From: Wolbachia endosymbiont (group B) of Germaria angustata
GTDB lineage: Bacteria; Pseudomonadota; Alphaproteobacteria; Rickettsiales; Anaplasmataceae
NCBI RefSeq assembly: GCF_964026725.1
Contig: NZ_OZ034691.1
Coordinates: 1 to 64,000 of the forward strand
Reading direction: 5' to 3'
DNA: 64,000 nucleotides
A program made the translations under genes and the position numbers. This document shows positions 8,607-16,523 of the stretch, piece after piece (within the stretch, counting starts at the first letter, position 1; every line of letters begins with the position of its first letter). The notes beneath the pieces were generated by a model that searched no databases, was not told the DNA's origin, and saw only the letters and a program-made list of their open reading frames with translations.

Positions 8607-10082
8607 ATGAAACTTATAGTAAAAAAATGTTTGTCTGTTTTATTTCTGTTGCTGCTTGTAGCGCCTCTTGTATATGGACAACAATCTTGTTTAAGTGATA
8701 TTGAGAACGATTTTCAAGATTTGAAAACATCATTAAAAAATCCAATATTTTTAGATCCTGCACCGAGTTTAAATTATGATGATAGAGAAGGCAAAAAAGT
8801 GTTGATGGTGGTGGTGCACCATACCGAATCACCAACATTAAAAAGCACAAAATGCGCATTAAATTCTTCAGGGATATCAGTACAGCTTATTGTTGATAGA
8901 GATGGTAGCATTACTCTGATGGTTCCACTTGAAAAACGAGCATGGCATGCTGGTATAAGTTATGCGAAAGTTCAAGTAGATAATGTGGTTGAAGAGCTAC
9001 GGAAACTGAATGATTATTCTATAGGCATAGAGATTGTAAACACAGGGCTTGAGCCTTTTCCAGAAGAGCAAATGAAATCTGTCAAAGATCTGATTTTGTA
9101 CCTCATGAAGCGCTTTAAGATTAGAAAAGATATGATATTTAGTCACGCTGAGATAGGTACTATAGTGTACAACTCAGTAATTGAAGGTTACGCAATGCGT
9201 AAGCCTGATCCACATAAGTTATTTGATTGGGAGTTATTAGAGAAAAGTGGTATCGGATTGCATATAGGTGATAGAATCAGTCCTCAAGACGCAGAACAAA
9301 AAGTAAATGAGGTTTTGTATAAGGTAGGCGATAAGAGTGAAAATATTTTGAAATTAAAAAAAAGGTTAAACGGTTTTTTTTATAAAATACTGCCTTGGAA
9401 CGATAGGAAAGGTAATATGATTTTTCCTGACAATAATGCTGATTACTCAAATGAGTTTGATGAGAATTTTGCTTGGGTTATCAATCAGTTTTCAATGCAC
9501 CACTTGCCGAAAGAAATTAGAAAAGACTTGCCTCTAAAATTAGAACAAGAAGATATTTTGCCTGAATTTTTAGTTAAGTATAGTAATCTTATTTTTAGTG
9601 AATTCTTATCTTTAAGTGATAAAACTAAATTAAGCTTAAAGCCACCATTTTTGAATGAAGAGGATTATAAGCATTTATTATCTTCTCTTGCAGAATATGA
9701 AAATAATATTTCTTCTGATGCATTTGCTATGCTCATGTACAAGATTAAGCTATATTATGACTCTTATCTAAGATACAATATAAGATCTTCACTTTATATT
9801 CCATTTAGACTTAATTCATTTGAAAAGCTAGATATTTTAAAGAATGAAATATTATCTTTTAAGTCTATAAGCCCTGAAAAGGCTATAGAAGTTTTGAATT
9901 TAATTAATGGATTTAGGTCAGAAGTTTTATCTGATTTCCAAAACTTTGAGAAGCAGTGGTTTCAAGAATTTAAGGACACTTGGAAACAAAAATTTATACC
10001 GAATATGGAAAAGCAAATGTATTGGACTGCGCTGCATGAAACTGTGTTGGAATATTTAGAAGAGGCGAAGAAAGAAGTCTAA
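8607..10082 (+). CDS. amiD: Exported N-acetylmuramoyl-L-alanine amidase (Amidase_2, AmiD-like)
   Basis: 491 residues. A signal peptide occupies residues 1-24 (MKLIVKKCLSVLFLLLLVAP, then LVYG). The zinc amidase domain spans about 60-215: VVVHHTES with the first metal histidine, SIGIEIVN with the catalytic glutamate, FSHAEIG, and KPDPHKLFDWELL with the second histidine and aspartate ligands. The domain cleaves the amide between N-acetylmuramate and the stem peptide. Wolbachia AmiD has been described as an active periplasmic amidase, thought to recycle or hide peptidoglycan. The 270-residue C-terminal extension is helical, with no recognised domain, and makes this protein much longer than E. coli AmiD. 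ATG 8607 is the clear start. Confidence 0.9.
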   Translation: MKLIVKKCLSVLFLLLLVAPLVYGQQSCLSDIENDFQDLKTSLKNPIFLDPAPSLNYDDREGKKVLMVVVHHTESPTLKSTKCALNSSGISVQLIVDRDGSITLMVPLEKRAWHAGISYAKVQVDNVVEELRKLNDYSIGIEIVNTGLEPFPEEQMKSVKDLILYLMKRFKIRKDMIFSHAEIGTIVYNSVIEGYAMRKPDPHKLFDWELLEKSGIGLHIGDRISPQDAEQKVNEVLYKVGDKSENILKLKKRLNGFFYKILPWNDRKGNMIFPDNNADYSNEFDENFAWVINQFSMHHLPKEIRKDLPLKLEQEDILPEFLVKYSNLIFSEFLSLSDKTKLSLKPPFLNEEDYKHLLSSLAEYENNISSDAFAMLMYKIKLYYDSYLRYNIRSSLYIPFRLNSFEKLDILKNEILSFKSISPEKAIEVLNLINGFRSEVLSDFQNFEKQWFQEFKDTWKQKFIPNMEKQMYWTALHETVLEYLEEAKKEV

Positions 10083-10091
10083 TGAGTATTA

Positions 10092-10193
10092 CGATGGCAA
10101 GATGAATGGGCAGAGAAAAATAAAGGACTGGTTTCACATGCATCTGGAAGGATACAAAAATTTCTAAATGAGATTAATATAGTATTGGGATGA
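10092..10193 (+). pseudogene. Possible coding remnant after amiD
   Basis: Between amiD and rpe an open stretch of 33 codons reads RWQDEWAEKNKGLVSH, then ASGRIQKFLNEI. It is very protein-like (two W, amphipathic spacing) but has no start codon of its own and is preceded by a stop three codons upstream. It may be the last piece of a decayed gene. It ends in TTGGGATGACAG, which resembles one end of the Wolbachia palindromic repeat. Weak call. Confidence 0.25.
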
Positions 10194-10245
10194 CAGAGTT
10201 TAAAAAATAAGTTACTTTTTTTTTATTTTTGGTAAAAAGTAGTCT

Positions 10246-10926
10246 ATGGGTATTAAAATTGCACCTTCTATACTTTCAGCAGACTTTGCAAAATTAGGAG
10301 AGGAAGTAAAAAGAATTAGCGACTTGAATGTAGATTATATACACATAGACGTTATGGATGGAAATTTTGTTCCAAATATTACAATAGGTCCGAATGTTAT
10401 CTCTGCGATACGTAAATATAGCAATCTTCCTTTTGATGTACACTTAATGATTAAATCTCCTGGTAACCATATTGAAAGTTTTATAAATGCTGGTGCTGAT
10501 ATTATCACTATACATGCAGAAGCAGAGATACATCTTGAGAGGCTAGTAAGAAAGATAAAATCATACAAAGACATAAATTATACAAAAAAAACAATACAAG
10601 TTGGAGTTTCAATTGTTCCTTCAACTTCTCCAAGCGTGCTTGAATATATAATACATGAGCTAGATATTGTATTAATTATGACAGTCAATCCTGGATTTGG
10701 AGGACAGGAGTTTATTCATTCGCAGTTGAGTAAGATATCTACCGTGAGGAAAATGATACAGGACCGTAATCTTAAAACACAAGTTTCAGTAGATGGTGGA
10801 GTTAACTTTTCTAACGCAGCTGATGTAATAAAAGCAGGTGCAAATATATTAGTTGCTGGATCAGCAATATTTAAAGCTGAAGACGTGAAAAAGACTATAA
10901 ACGATCTTAAAAATCTTTCGTTATAA
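10246..10926 (+). CDS. rpe: Ribulose-phosphate 3-epimerase
   Basis: Interconverts ribulose-5-phosphate and xylulose-5-phosphate in the non-oxidative pentose phosphate pathway, which supplies ribose for nucleotides. 226 residues, a complete TIM barrel. Motifs: IAPSILSADFAKLGEE, IDVMDGNFVPNITIGP, DVHLMI, MTVNPGFGGQ, VDGGVN and AGSAIF. The metal and catalytic residues (His in DVHLM, the Asp pairs) are all present. It converges on pnp, with a shared hairpin terminator between. Secure. Confidence 0.96.
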   Translation: MGIKIAPSILSADFAKLGEEVKRISDLNVDYIHIDVMDGNFVPNITIGPNVISAIRKYSNLPFDVHLMIKSPGNHIESFINAGADIITIHAEAEIHLERLVRKIKSYKDINYTKKTIQVGVSIVPSTSPSVLEYIIHELDIVLIMTVNPGFGGQEFIHSQLSKISTVRKMIQDRNLKTQVSVDGGVNFSNAADVIKAGANILVAGSAIFKAEDVKKTINDLKNLSL

Positions 10927-10974
10927 CCCTACAGATAACACAAACCATTTTTGTTATCTTGTCAGTTTTAAAAA

Positions 10975-11014
10975 TTTCTATTATCCCAGTGTTTCGACAC
11001 TGAGATAATAGAAA
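10975..11014. terminator. Bidirectional UUCG-capped hairpin terminator (palindromic-repeat derived)
   Basis: Perfect 11-bp outer stem (10975-10985 with 11004-11014), one C/A mismatch, a perfect 6-bp inner stem CAGTGT/ACACTG and a TTCG tetraloop at 10993-10996. A-rich and T-rich edges lie on either side. It sits between convergent rpe and pnp, so it can terminate both. The core ATCCCAGTGT...ACACTG resembles the dispersed Wolbachia palindrome. Confidence 0.8.
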
Positions 11015-11026
11015 GTAAGTTCAACC

Positions 11027-13303
11027 TCAATAGAAACCTGATGACGAGTCATTATTACCAAATTTTGGTCTGTTTCTATTACTAAAACCAGAACGAGGAC
11101 GAGTAGGTCTATTACTATGATAATTATCTCCAGGTTTTTTATTAAACGAGTTGTTATAATAATTATCTCTATTATTTAAACCATCTCTCCTTTCTTCATT
11201 GTAAAGCTTACCTTCAAAAAATTCACCTGTTTCTTGATCAACACGACGTCTTGATAATTTTGGACATCCACCTTTTTCAAAGTCAATTATCAAAGCTTTG
11301 AAGGTATCACCCTGTTTAAGTATATCCTCAATGGACTCTACATGTTGATTAGCTACCTCGCTTATATGCATTTTTCCTTTTCTTCCATTAAGAAGTTCTA
11401 ACTCTACAATAGACTTCTCTATCTTTACAACTTTAGCATCAATTATAGAACCTTGTTCTAGCTCTGTTATTGAATCAATCATCAAATCCTTTGCAGCTTC
11501 AGCTTCAGTACTACTAATGGCAAAAACAGAAACTTTACCGTCATCCCCTATTTCAATTTTTGCATTACTTCTTTCACATACACTGCGTATATTTTTTCCT
11601 TTAGCACCAATAGCTGCAGAAATTTTATCTTTATCTATATAAAACGATAACACTCTTGGTACATGATCTTTTATATCCTTACGATGTTCTGAAATTACTG
11701 CATTCATTTTTTCTAAGATATGTAATCTTCCGACTTTTGCTTGTTCTAAAGATTTTTCAACAATTTCAAAGCTTATACCAGGAATTTTCATATCCATCTG
11801 CAGTGCTGTAATCCCTTCGCTAGTTCCTGCTACTTTGAAATCCATATCACCAAGATAGTCTTCATCGCCCAGTATATCAGAAAGTATTATATGCTCATTT
11901 TTGTCTTTGATGAGACCCATAGCAATTCCTGCAACGGGAGCCTTTATTGGCACACCTGTATCCATTAATGCAATGGAAGTTCCACAAACTGTTGCCATAG
12001 AAGAAGAACCATCAGATTCCATAATCTCAGATACTACCCTTATTGTATAAGGAAATTCAGATTTATCAGGTAAAACAGCATGAATTGCTTTCCAAGCAAG
12101 TTTACCATGACCAATTTCTCTCCTTCCTGGTGCGCGTATAGCAGAAGCCTCTCCAACAGCAAATGGAGGAAAATTATAATGCAACATAAAATGTTCACGT
12201 CTATCCCCTTCAATGTCATCCACAATTTGCTCATCTTGTGTAGTACCAAGAGCAGTAACAACTAGTGCCTGAGTGGTACCCCTTGTAAATAGCGCAGAAC
12301 CGTGAGTCTTGGGTAGAATGTCAGACTCAATTTCTATCTGGCGTATTTCATCATACTTACGGCTGTCTATCCTCACACTTTTCCTTCTAATCATTTCACG
12401 CACTAAAGATCTTTCAAAGCTTTTTACTGCATAAGTAATTAACTTTTCGTATTTTCCAGCCTCTTTAAGAGTATTCAATATATTATTCCTGACTACTTCT
12501 AGAGCTTGAACTCGCTCTTGTTTTACTGTTTTTGAATATGCTTCTTCAAAGTCTTTTCGATATTTTTCAAGTTCTTGAGTTATATCTGATATATCAACAG
12601 GAGCAAAGCTTTCAGGTTTATTGCCTACTGTATCAGCAAATTCTTTTATAAGCTTAATAACAGGTTGAAGATGTTCATGGCCGAATTTTATTGCACTCAA
12701 AACATTTTCTTCAGAGAGCTCTTTGACTTCCGATTCGACCATTAAGATCGAATTTTCATCACCAGACAAAAACAGATCCAAGTTGCTTGCTTTCATCTCT
12801 TGAACGGAAGGATTGAGTATATAATTGTTATTTTCATCACAACCGACCATGACTCCAGCTATAGTAAAGTGGAAAGGAACACCAGAAATTGCAAGAGCTG
12901 CGACGGTACCTATCAATGCTGGTACTTCAGGAGAATTGACCGTATCGTAAGTTAATAGATTACATACTACACTAATTTCATCATGAAAACCTTCAGGAAA
13001 TAACGGTCTTATACTTCTATCTATTACTCTTGAAATTAAAGTTTCTCTATCAGATGGTTTTCCTTCTCTTTTGAAAAAACCACCAGGAATCTTACCCATT
13101 GCATAACTTTTTGCAATAAACTGCACATTTAAAGGGAGAAAATCAACACTTTCTTCCTTCTTTTTTCGTACAACAGTGACTAAGATAGAAGTATCTCCAT
13201 AATTTACAACTACTGAACCATCAGCTTGACGTGCTATTTTCCCAGTTTCTAAAGATAAGGTACGCCCTTCCCAATCTATAGATTTTTTTATAATTTCAAA
13301 CAT
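11027..13303 (-). CDS. pnp: Polyribonucleotide nucleotidyltransferase (PNPase)
   Basis: Phosphorolytic 3'-5' exoribonuclease that degrades mRNA, forms a trimer and, in many bacteria, joins the RNA degradosome. 758 residues. Order: RNase PH domain 1 (VVVNYGDTSILVTV, FFKREGKPSDRETLISR), alpha-helical linker, RNase PH domain 2 (FTRGTTQALVV, GDRREHFMLHYNFPPF, MESDGSSSMATVCGTS), KH domain (KISAAIGAKGKNIRSV) and S1 domain (IVELELLNGRKGKMHISEV). The tail after residue 700 is Arg/Asn/Gly-rich and disordered. Last gene of truB-rpsO-pnp, 14 bases after rpsO. Secure. Confidence 0.98.
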   Translation of the reverse strand: MFEIIKKSIDWEGRTLSLETGKIARQADGSVVVNYGDTSILVTVVRKKKEESVDFLPLNVQFIAKSYAMGKIPGGFFKREGKPSDRETLISRVIDRSIRPLFPEGFHDEISVVCNLLTYDTVNSPEVPALIGTVAALAISGVPFHFTIAGVMVGCDENNNYILNPSVQEMKASNLDLFLSGDENSILMVESEVKELSEENVLSAIKFGHEHLQPVIKLIKEFADTVGNKPESFAPVDISDITQELEKYRKDFEEAYSKTVKQERVQALEVVRNNILNTLKEAGKYEKLITYAVKSFERSLVREMIRRKSVRIDSRKYDEIRQIEIESDILPKTHGSALFTRGTTQALVVTALGTTQDEQIVDDIEGDRREHFMLHYNFPPFAVGEASAIRAPGRREIGHGKLAWKAIHAVLPDKSEFPYTIRVVSEIMESDGSSSMATVCGTSIALMDTGVPIKAPVAGIAMGLIKDKNEHIILSDILGDEDYLGDMDFKVAGTSEGITALQMDMKIPGISFEIVEKSLEQAKVGRLHILEKMNAVISEHRKDIKDHVPRVLSFYIDKDKISAAIGAKGKNIRSVCERSNAKIEIGDDGKVSVFAISSTEAEAAKDLMIDSITELEQGSIIDAKVVKIEKSIVELELLNGRKGKMHISEVANQHVESIEDILKQGDTFKALIIDFEKGGCPKLSRRRVDQETGEFFEGKLYNEERRDGLNNRDNYYNNSFNKKPGDNYHSNRPTRPRSGFSNRNRPKFGNNDSSSGFY

Positions 13304-13317
13304 ACAAAATTCCTCGA

Positions 13318-13590
13318 TTATTTTCTAATGCCTAACTTCTCTATTAACTCTTGATAGGCTTCATTACCAAATTTACGTTTTATATAATTTAAGTGCTTGC
13401 GCCTTCTACCTATCAATACAAGTAAACCGCGCTTAGAATTATGGTCATGCTTATGCGTTTTAAAATGCTCAGTTAAATTACTGATTCTCTCGGTTAAAAT
13501 TGCACACTGTACAAAAGATGAACCTGTATCATCTTCTTTAATTGCATATGTACTAATCAAACTTTTTTTCTTTTGGGATGTTATTGACAT
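13318..13590 (-). CDS. rpsO: 30S ribosomal protein S15
   Basis: Small-subunit protein that binds the 16S rRNA three-way junction. 90 residues, normal length. Recognised by [18 protein letters not shown], the diagnostic [15 protein letters not shown] and [17 protein letters not shown]. It lies 7 bases after truB and 14 before pnp, the widely conserved truB-rpsO-pnp order, so the three genes are probably co-transcribed. Secure. Confidence 0.98.
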   Translation of the reverse strand: MSITSQKKKSLISTYAIKEDDTGSSFVQCAILTERISNLTEHFKTHKHDHNSKRGLLVLIGRRRKHLNYIKRKFGNEAYQELIEKLGIRK

Positions 13591-13597
13591 CTAAACC

Positions 13598-14659
13598 TCA
13601 TTTCAAAATATTAAAAACACGAATAGGCTTCACATAACCATGAGTAAAACTGCAAATTGCAATAGGTACATTACCCACTATCGTACAAAAAATATCATAA
13701 TTCTTTAAACCACGCAAGTTATTTAATATAATTCCTTGACCTTTTCTGATTTTCTCCGCTTCCTCTAAGGAAATTTCAACTTTGAACATCGATTTTAAAG
13801 CCGATTCAATGGGGATGATGAAGCCTTTTGTATTACCTCCATCATCTTCTGCTATCCCACATCCTTCTGTCATCCGAGTAGCTGACACTGAAATCCAGCC
13901 TATTTCATCACGAACATTGTTTTTGACATATGCTCCTAGAATCTTTTGTCCATTACATGATTTGTAAGTATTTGTATCCAGTGTCAAGCACTGGGGAGAG
14001 TAGGTTGTTGTGTTTCTTTCAGCGAGCTGTTCAATTGTCACTGATTCGTTTTCTCTAAAGTCACCTACCATCGTTCTTCTTAATTTTGTAATATGTCCAA
14101 AACAATTTAATTCAATTCCAAGATCTCTTGCAATTGATCTTACATATACGCCGCTACCGCAGATCATAGAAAAATCGGCACTATTATTTATGGTGTCCAC
14201 AGATATCAATTTTAGTTCATGTATTTTGACTTGTCGGGGATTTATATTCACCTTTTGCCCACTTCTTGCCAACTTATATGCTCTTGCTCCTTTGATTTTT
14301 ACTGCTGAAAATTGAGGAGGAGTTTGTGTTATCTCACCAATAAAATCCTTAATCACACAATTTATTTGGTTATATTCAGGTTTTATAGTGCTAGTTCTAA
14401 TGATATCACCACCCAAATCATCCGTAGTTGTTTGCTTTCCCCATTTGATTGTGAAATTGTATGCCTTTAAGTTACAAGATAAATATGGTATAGTTTTTGT
14501 TTCTTCACCAAGAGCGATCGGTAATATACCTGAAGCCAAAGGATCAAGTGTTCCCAAATATCCGGCTTTTTTTATTCCAAAAATCCTTTTAATTTGAGTT
14601 ACAGCTTTTGCAGAACTCATTCCTGTTGGTTTATCAAGATTCAACCAGCCATTTACCAT
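13598..14659 (-). CDS. truB: tRNA pseudouridine-55 synthase with palindromic-repeat insertion
   Basis: Converts U55 of the tRNA T-loop to pseudouridine. The N-terminal catalytic domain is intact: GWLNLDKPTGMSSAKAV, GTLDPLASGILPIALGE with the catalytic aspartate, SAVKIKGARAYKLAR, and GVYVRSIARDLG. The protein is 353 residues where about 300 is usual. The excess sits at about residues 222-263 and maps to a dispersed Wolbachia palindromic repeat read in frame (contains LTLDTNTYKSCNGQ and IGWISVSATRMTEG). The C-terminal PUA-like part resumes after it (LEEAEKIRKGQGIIL). The insertion lies between domains, so activity is probably kept. Confidence 0.93.
   Translation of the reverse strand: MVNGWLNLDKPTGMSSAKAVTQIKRIFGIKKAGYLGTLDPLASGILPIALGEETKTIPYLSCNLKAYNFTIKWGKQTTTDDLGGDIIRTSTIKPEYNQINCVIKDFIGEITQTPPQFSAVKIKGARAYKLARSGQKVNINPRQVKIHELKLISVDTINNSADFSMICGSGVYVRSIARDLGIELNCFGHITKLRRTMVGDFRENESVTIEQLAERNTTTYSPQCLTLDTNTYKSCNGQKILGAYVKNNVRDEIGWISVSATRMTEGCGIAEDDGGNTKGFIIPIESALKSMFKVEISLEEAEKIRKGQGIILNNLRGLKNYDIFCTIVGNVPIAICSFTHGYVKPIRVFNILK
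13870..13996. repeat. Wolbachia palindromic element inserted in frame in truB
   Basis: About 127 bases whose ends match the dispersed element: GTCATCCGAGTAGCTGACACT at one end (given here as its first 21 bases minus one: positions 13870-13889 hold the core) and ATCCAGTGTCAAGCACTGGG at the other. Its length is compatible with keeping the truB frame, and it adds roughly 42 residues to the enzyme. Confidence 0.7.
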
Positions 14660-14727
14660 GTATCAATCTTACATAATTAGTAACAATTTAGAAAGTAGAT
14701 AAAACATCAAATTATTAATAAAATACT

Positions 14728-14756
14728 TGATTAGTTTACATTCTTAATATATAATC
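14728..14756 (+). promoter_or_regulatory. Sigma70-type promoter for the 14793 gene
   Basis: TTGATT, a 17-base spacer and a perfect TATAAT (14751-14756), followed 22 bases later by the AAGGAGG ribosome-binding site at 14778-14784. It reads away from truB, which starts 70 bases to the left. Confidence 0.65.
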
Positions 14757-14792
14757 AACTTTTTATTAACCTTAATTAAGGAGGAAGTAATT

Positions 14793-15254
14793 ATGACTAC
14801 TATATGGAAATTGAAAAATATAGCACCCATAACAAAAATGAGTATTGAAAGTACAGTTGCAACTGCATCTTTGGCAGCAGCAATAACAACAGTATTGATT
14901 GCTACTAAAGTAATTGCTGGACCTGCATCTTTAGCACTTATTGCTAGCCCTGCTGCAATTGCAGTTCTATTTATTGCAGCTATATATTTTGCTGCAGCAG
15001 CTTGTGCTTCATATCAGCAAATGCATAAGAATGAAGAAATAAGTGAACTTAAAGCAGGCGTTGAAGAAGTTAAAGAAGAAATTAAAGATTTAGCTACTAA
15101 AGATGAGTTGAATAGAAAAGCTGACAATTCTGAAGTTCATACGAAATTGGCTGAAAAACTGAATTCAAGTGAATTTAATGAAACATTTATTGGTTCATTA
15201 GAGGATTCTAAAGTTGTTGAAGCAATTAGACAGAAAGGATTTCAAAAAAGCTAA
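14793..15254 (+). CDS. Uncharacterised membrane-hairpin and coiled-coil protein, 153 aa
   Basis: No recognised family. The N-terminal half holds two hydrophobic Ala-rich segments (about residues 22-42 and 47-72). The C-terminal half is a charged, probably coiled-coil region (ISELKAGVEEVKEEIKDLAT). The layout, a two-helix membrane hairpin with a helical tail, resembles other lineage-specific proteins in this window (25.0, 32.6 and 47.1 kb) and bacterial inclusion or effector membrane proteins, but there is no direct sequence proof. It has the best expression signals seen here: consensus promoter, AAGGAGG site 9 bases before ATG, and a strong terminator. It is therefore likely highly expressed and monocistronic. 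Confidence 0.8.
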   Translation: MTTIWKLKNIAPITKMSIESTVATASLAAAITTVLIATKVIAGPASLALIASPAAIAVLFIAAIYFAAAACASYQQMHKNEEISELKAGVEEVKEEIKDLATKDELNRKADNSEVHTKLAEKLNSSEFNETFIGSLEDSKVVEAIRQKGFQKS

Positions 15255-15259
15255 ATGGT

Positions 15260-15293
15260 AAAGAGGTAGAGACTTCTACCTCTTTCTTTTTCC
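15260..15293 (+). terminator. Rho-independent terminator of the 14793 gene
   Basis: Perfect 10-bp stem AAAGAGGTAG/CTACCTCTTT with a six-base loop, followed by CTTTTTCC. It lies six bases after the stop codon. On the other strand it could also serve ribD, which ends at 15315. Confidence 0.85.
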
Positions 15294-15314
15294 TTTCATC
15301 TGAACATATAAAAG

Positions 15315-16523
15315 TTACAATAGCCTATCCCACACCTCAACTACATCCTCACTAAAATCTATTACCTCTGCTTTTTTGAACCGATAACATTCATTGATGG
15401 ATTGAATTCCTAAATCTTCTATAAAAGGGATGGCATCATTACCTAAAATTTTACCACTGCGGCAGATTATTAATCTATCGATTAAATTATGTTTTAATAA
15501 TTCTGTAATTAACACTCCTCCACCTTCAACTAATAGCCTTGTTATACCAATTTCTGAAACAAGTTTTGATGCCATGTCTTTTAGGCAGACTTTGCCAGCA
15601 TTGTTTGAATTAACTACTAAGTAGTTAATGTTTTTTATTTTTTTCTTTACTTCATTGTTTGTAATTACCCAAGTTGAACCTCCTGTCATCCCAGTGCGTG
15701 ACACTGGGATCCATTCTTCTTCTTTTTTTCTAGATTCCAGCGTCACGCGCTGGAATGACATCGAAAGGTATGCTGTTGGCTCTTTGCTTAAATCATGGTT
15801 ATATAAGGTATCTGCAGTCTTTGCAATATTATGCTCTTCCTGCAATTTTTCCTGGCTATCTATAATTAGCCTTATTGGTGATCTATTTTCGAGCCCTGGT
15901 AATCTGCAAGTTAAGAGTGGATCGTCACTAACAAGGGTATTGCTGCCAATCATAATTGCGTCATATTTTGCTCTGAGCTCATGTATCCAATTTCTCGTAT
16001 CCTCACTTGTTATCCATTTGCTATCACCTGTAAACGTTGCGATTTTTCCATCGAGAGTTGTTGCGATTTTGCAAGCTATGAATGGTCTATGGAGTTTCTT
16101 GGTGGTAAAAAAGCCAACATTCAGCTTCTCTGCTTCTTTCTGCATAATACCTTGCTTCACTTCAATTCCTGATTCTTTCAGAGCTTTAATTCCTCCGCCT
16201 GAAACTCTACTATCTGGATCAATTGCTGCAATCACTACCTTTCTTATTCCTGATTTTATGATTTCTGCAGTGCAAGGTTCTGTAACTCCAAAGTGGCAGC
16301 ATGGTTCGAGAGTGACGTACATAGTTGCACCATGAGTTAAGTCTTTAGCATTTTGTAAAGCAACTACTTCTGCATGTGGACGTCCACCGATTCCTGTGTA
16401 GCCTTCACCGATCACTATACCGTCTTTTACAATGACACACCCAACAGCAGGGTTTGGTGCAACACTTCCAAGACTTTTTTCTGCAAGTTTTAATGCGATC
16501 GACATGAAATAATCATCGGTCAT
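15315..16523 (-). CDS. ribD: Bifunctional riboflavin deaminase/reductase with palindromic-repeat insertion
   Basis: Second and third steps of riboflavin synthesis: deamination of the pyrimidine intermediate, then NADPH-dependent side-chain reduction. Deaminase domain (1-145): GRPHAEVVALQNA and PCCHFGVTEPCTAEII supply the zinc ligands and catalytic glutamate. Reductase domain (from about 150): IATTLDGKIATFTGDSKWIT, RAKYDAIMIGSNTLVSDDP, LLVEGGGVL. At 402 residues it exceeds the usual 360-370; the excess (FQRVTLESRKKEEEWIPVS and following RTGMTGG) is an in-frame palindromic repeat. It overlaps dgt by one base (TAATG). Riboflavin supply is one of the vitamins Wolbachia may share with its host. 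Confidence 0.95.
   Translation of the reverse strand: MTDDYFMSIALKLAEKSLGSVAPNPAVGCVIVKDGIVIGEGYTGIGGRPHAEVVALQNAKDLTHGATMYVTLEPCCHFGVTEPCTAEIIKSGIRKVVIAAIDPDSRVSGGGIKALKESGIEVKQGIMQKEAEKLNVGFFTTKKLHRPFIACKIATTLDGKIATFTGDSKWITSEDTRNWIHELRAKYDAIMIGSNTLVSDDPLLTCRLPGLENRSPIRLIIDSQEKLQEEHNIAKTADTLYNHDLSKEPTAYLSMSFQRVTLESRKKEEEWIPVSRTGMTGGSTWVITNNEVKKKIKNINYLVVNSNNAGKVCLKDMASKLVSEIGITRLLVEGGGVLITELLKHNLIDRLIICRSGKILGNDAIPFIEDLGIQSINECYRFKKAEVIDFSEDVVEVWDRLL
15685..15761. repeat. Wolbachia palindromic element inserted in frame in ribD
   Basis: 77 bases with outer inverted ends (GTCATCCCAG ... TGGAATGACA) and two internal hairpins: ATCCCAGTG/CACTGGGAT and ATTCCAGCG/CGCTGGAAT. Together with flanking sequence it adds about 25-30 codons without breaking the ribD frame, inside the reductase domain. 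Confidence 0.85.

Noticed and set aside
14766..14779. CtrA-like site TTAA-N6-TTAA upstream of the 14793 gene
   Set aside because: The CtrA consensus needs seven bases between half-sites; here there are six, and such sequences are common in AT-rich DNA.
15628..16335. 235-codon plus-strand ORF opposite ribD
   Set aside because: It is the antisense of ribD, whose zinc and reductase motifs are intact. The composition is Ser/Phe/Ile-rich shadow sequence, and part of it is palindromic-repeat reading.
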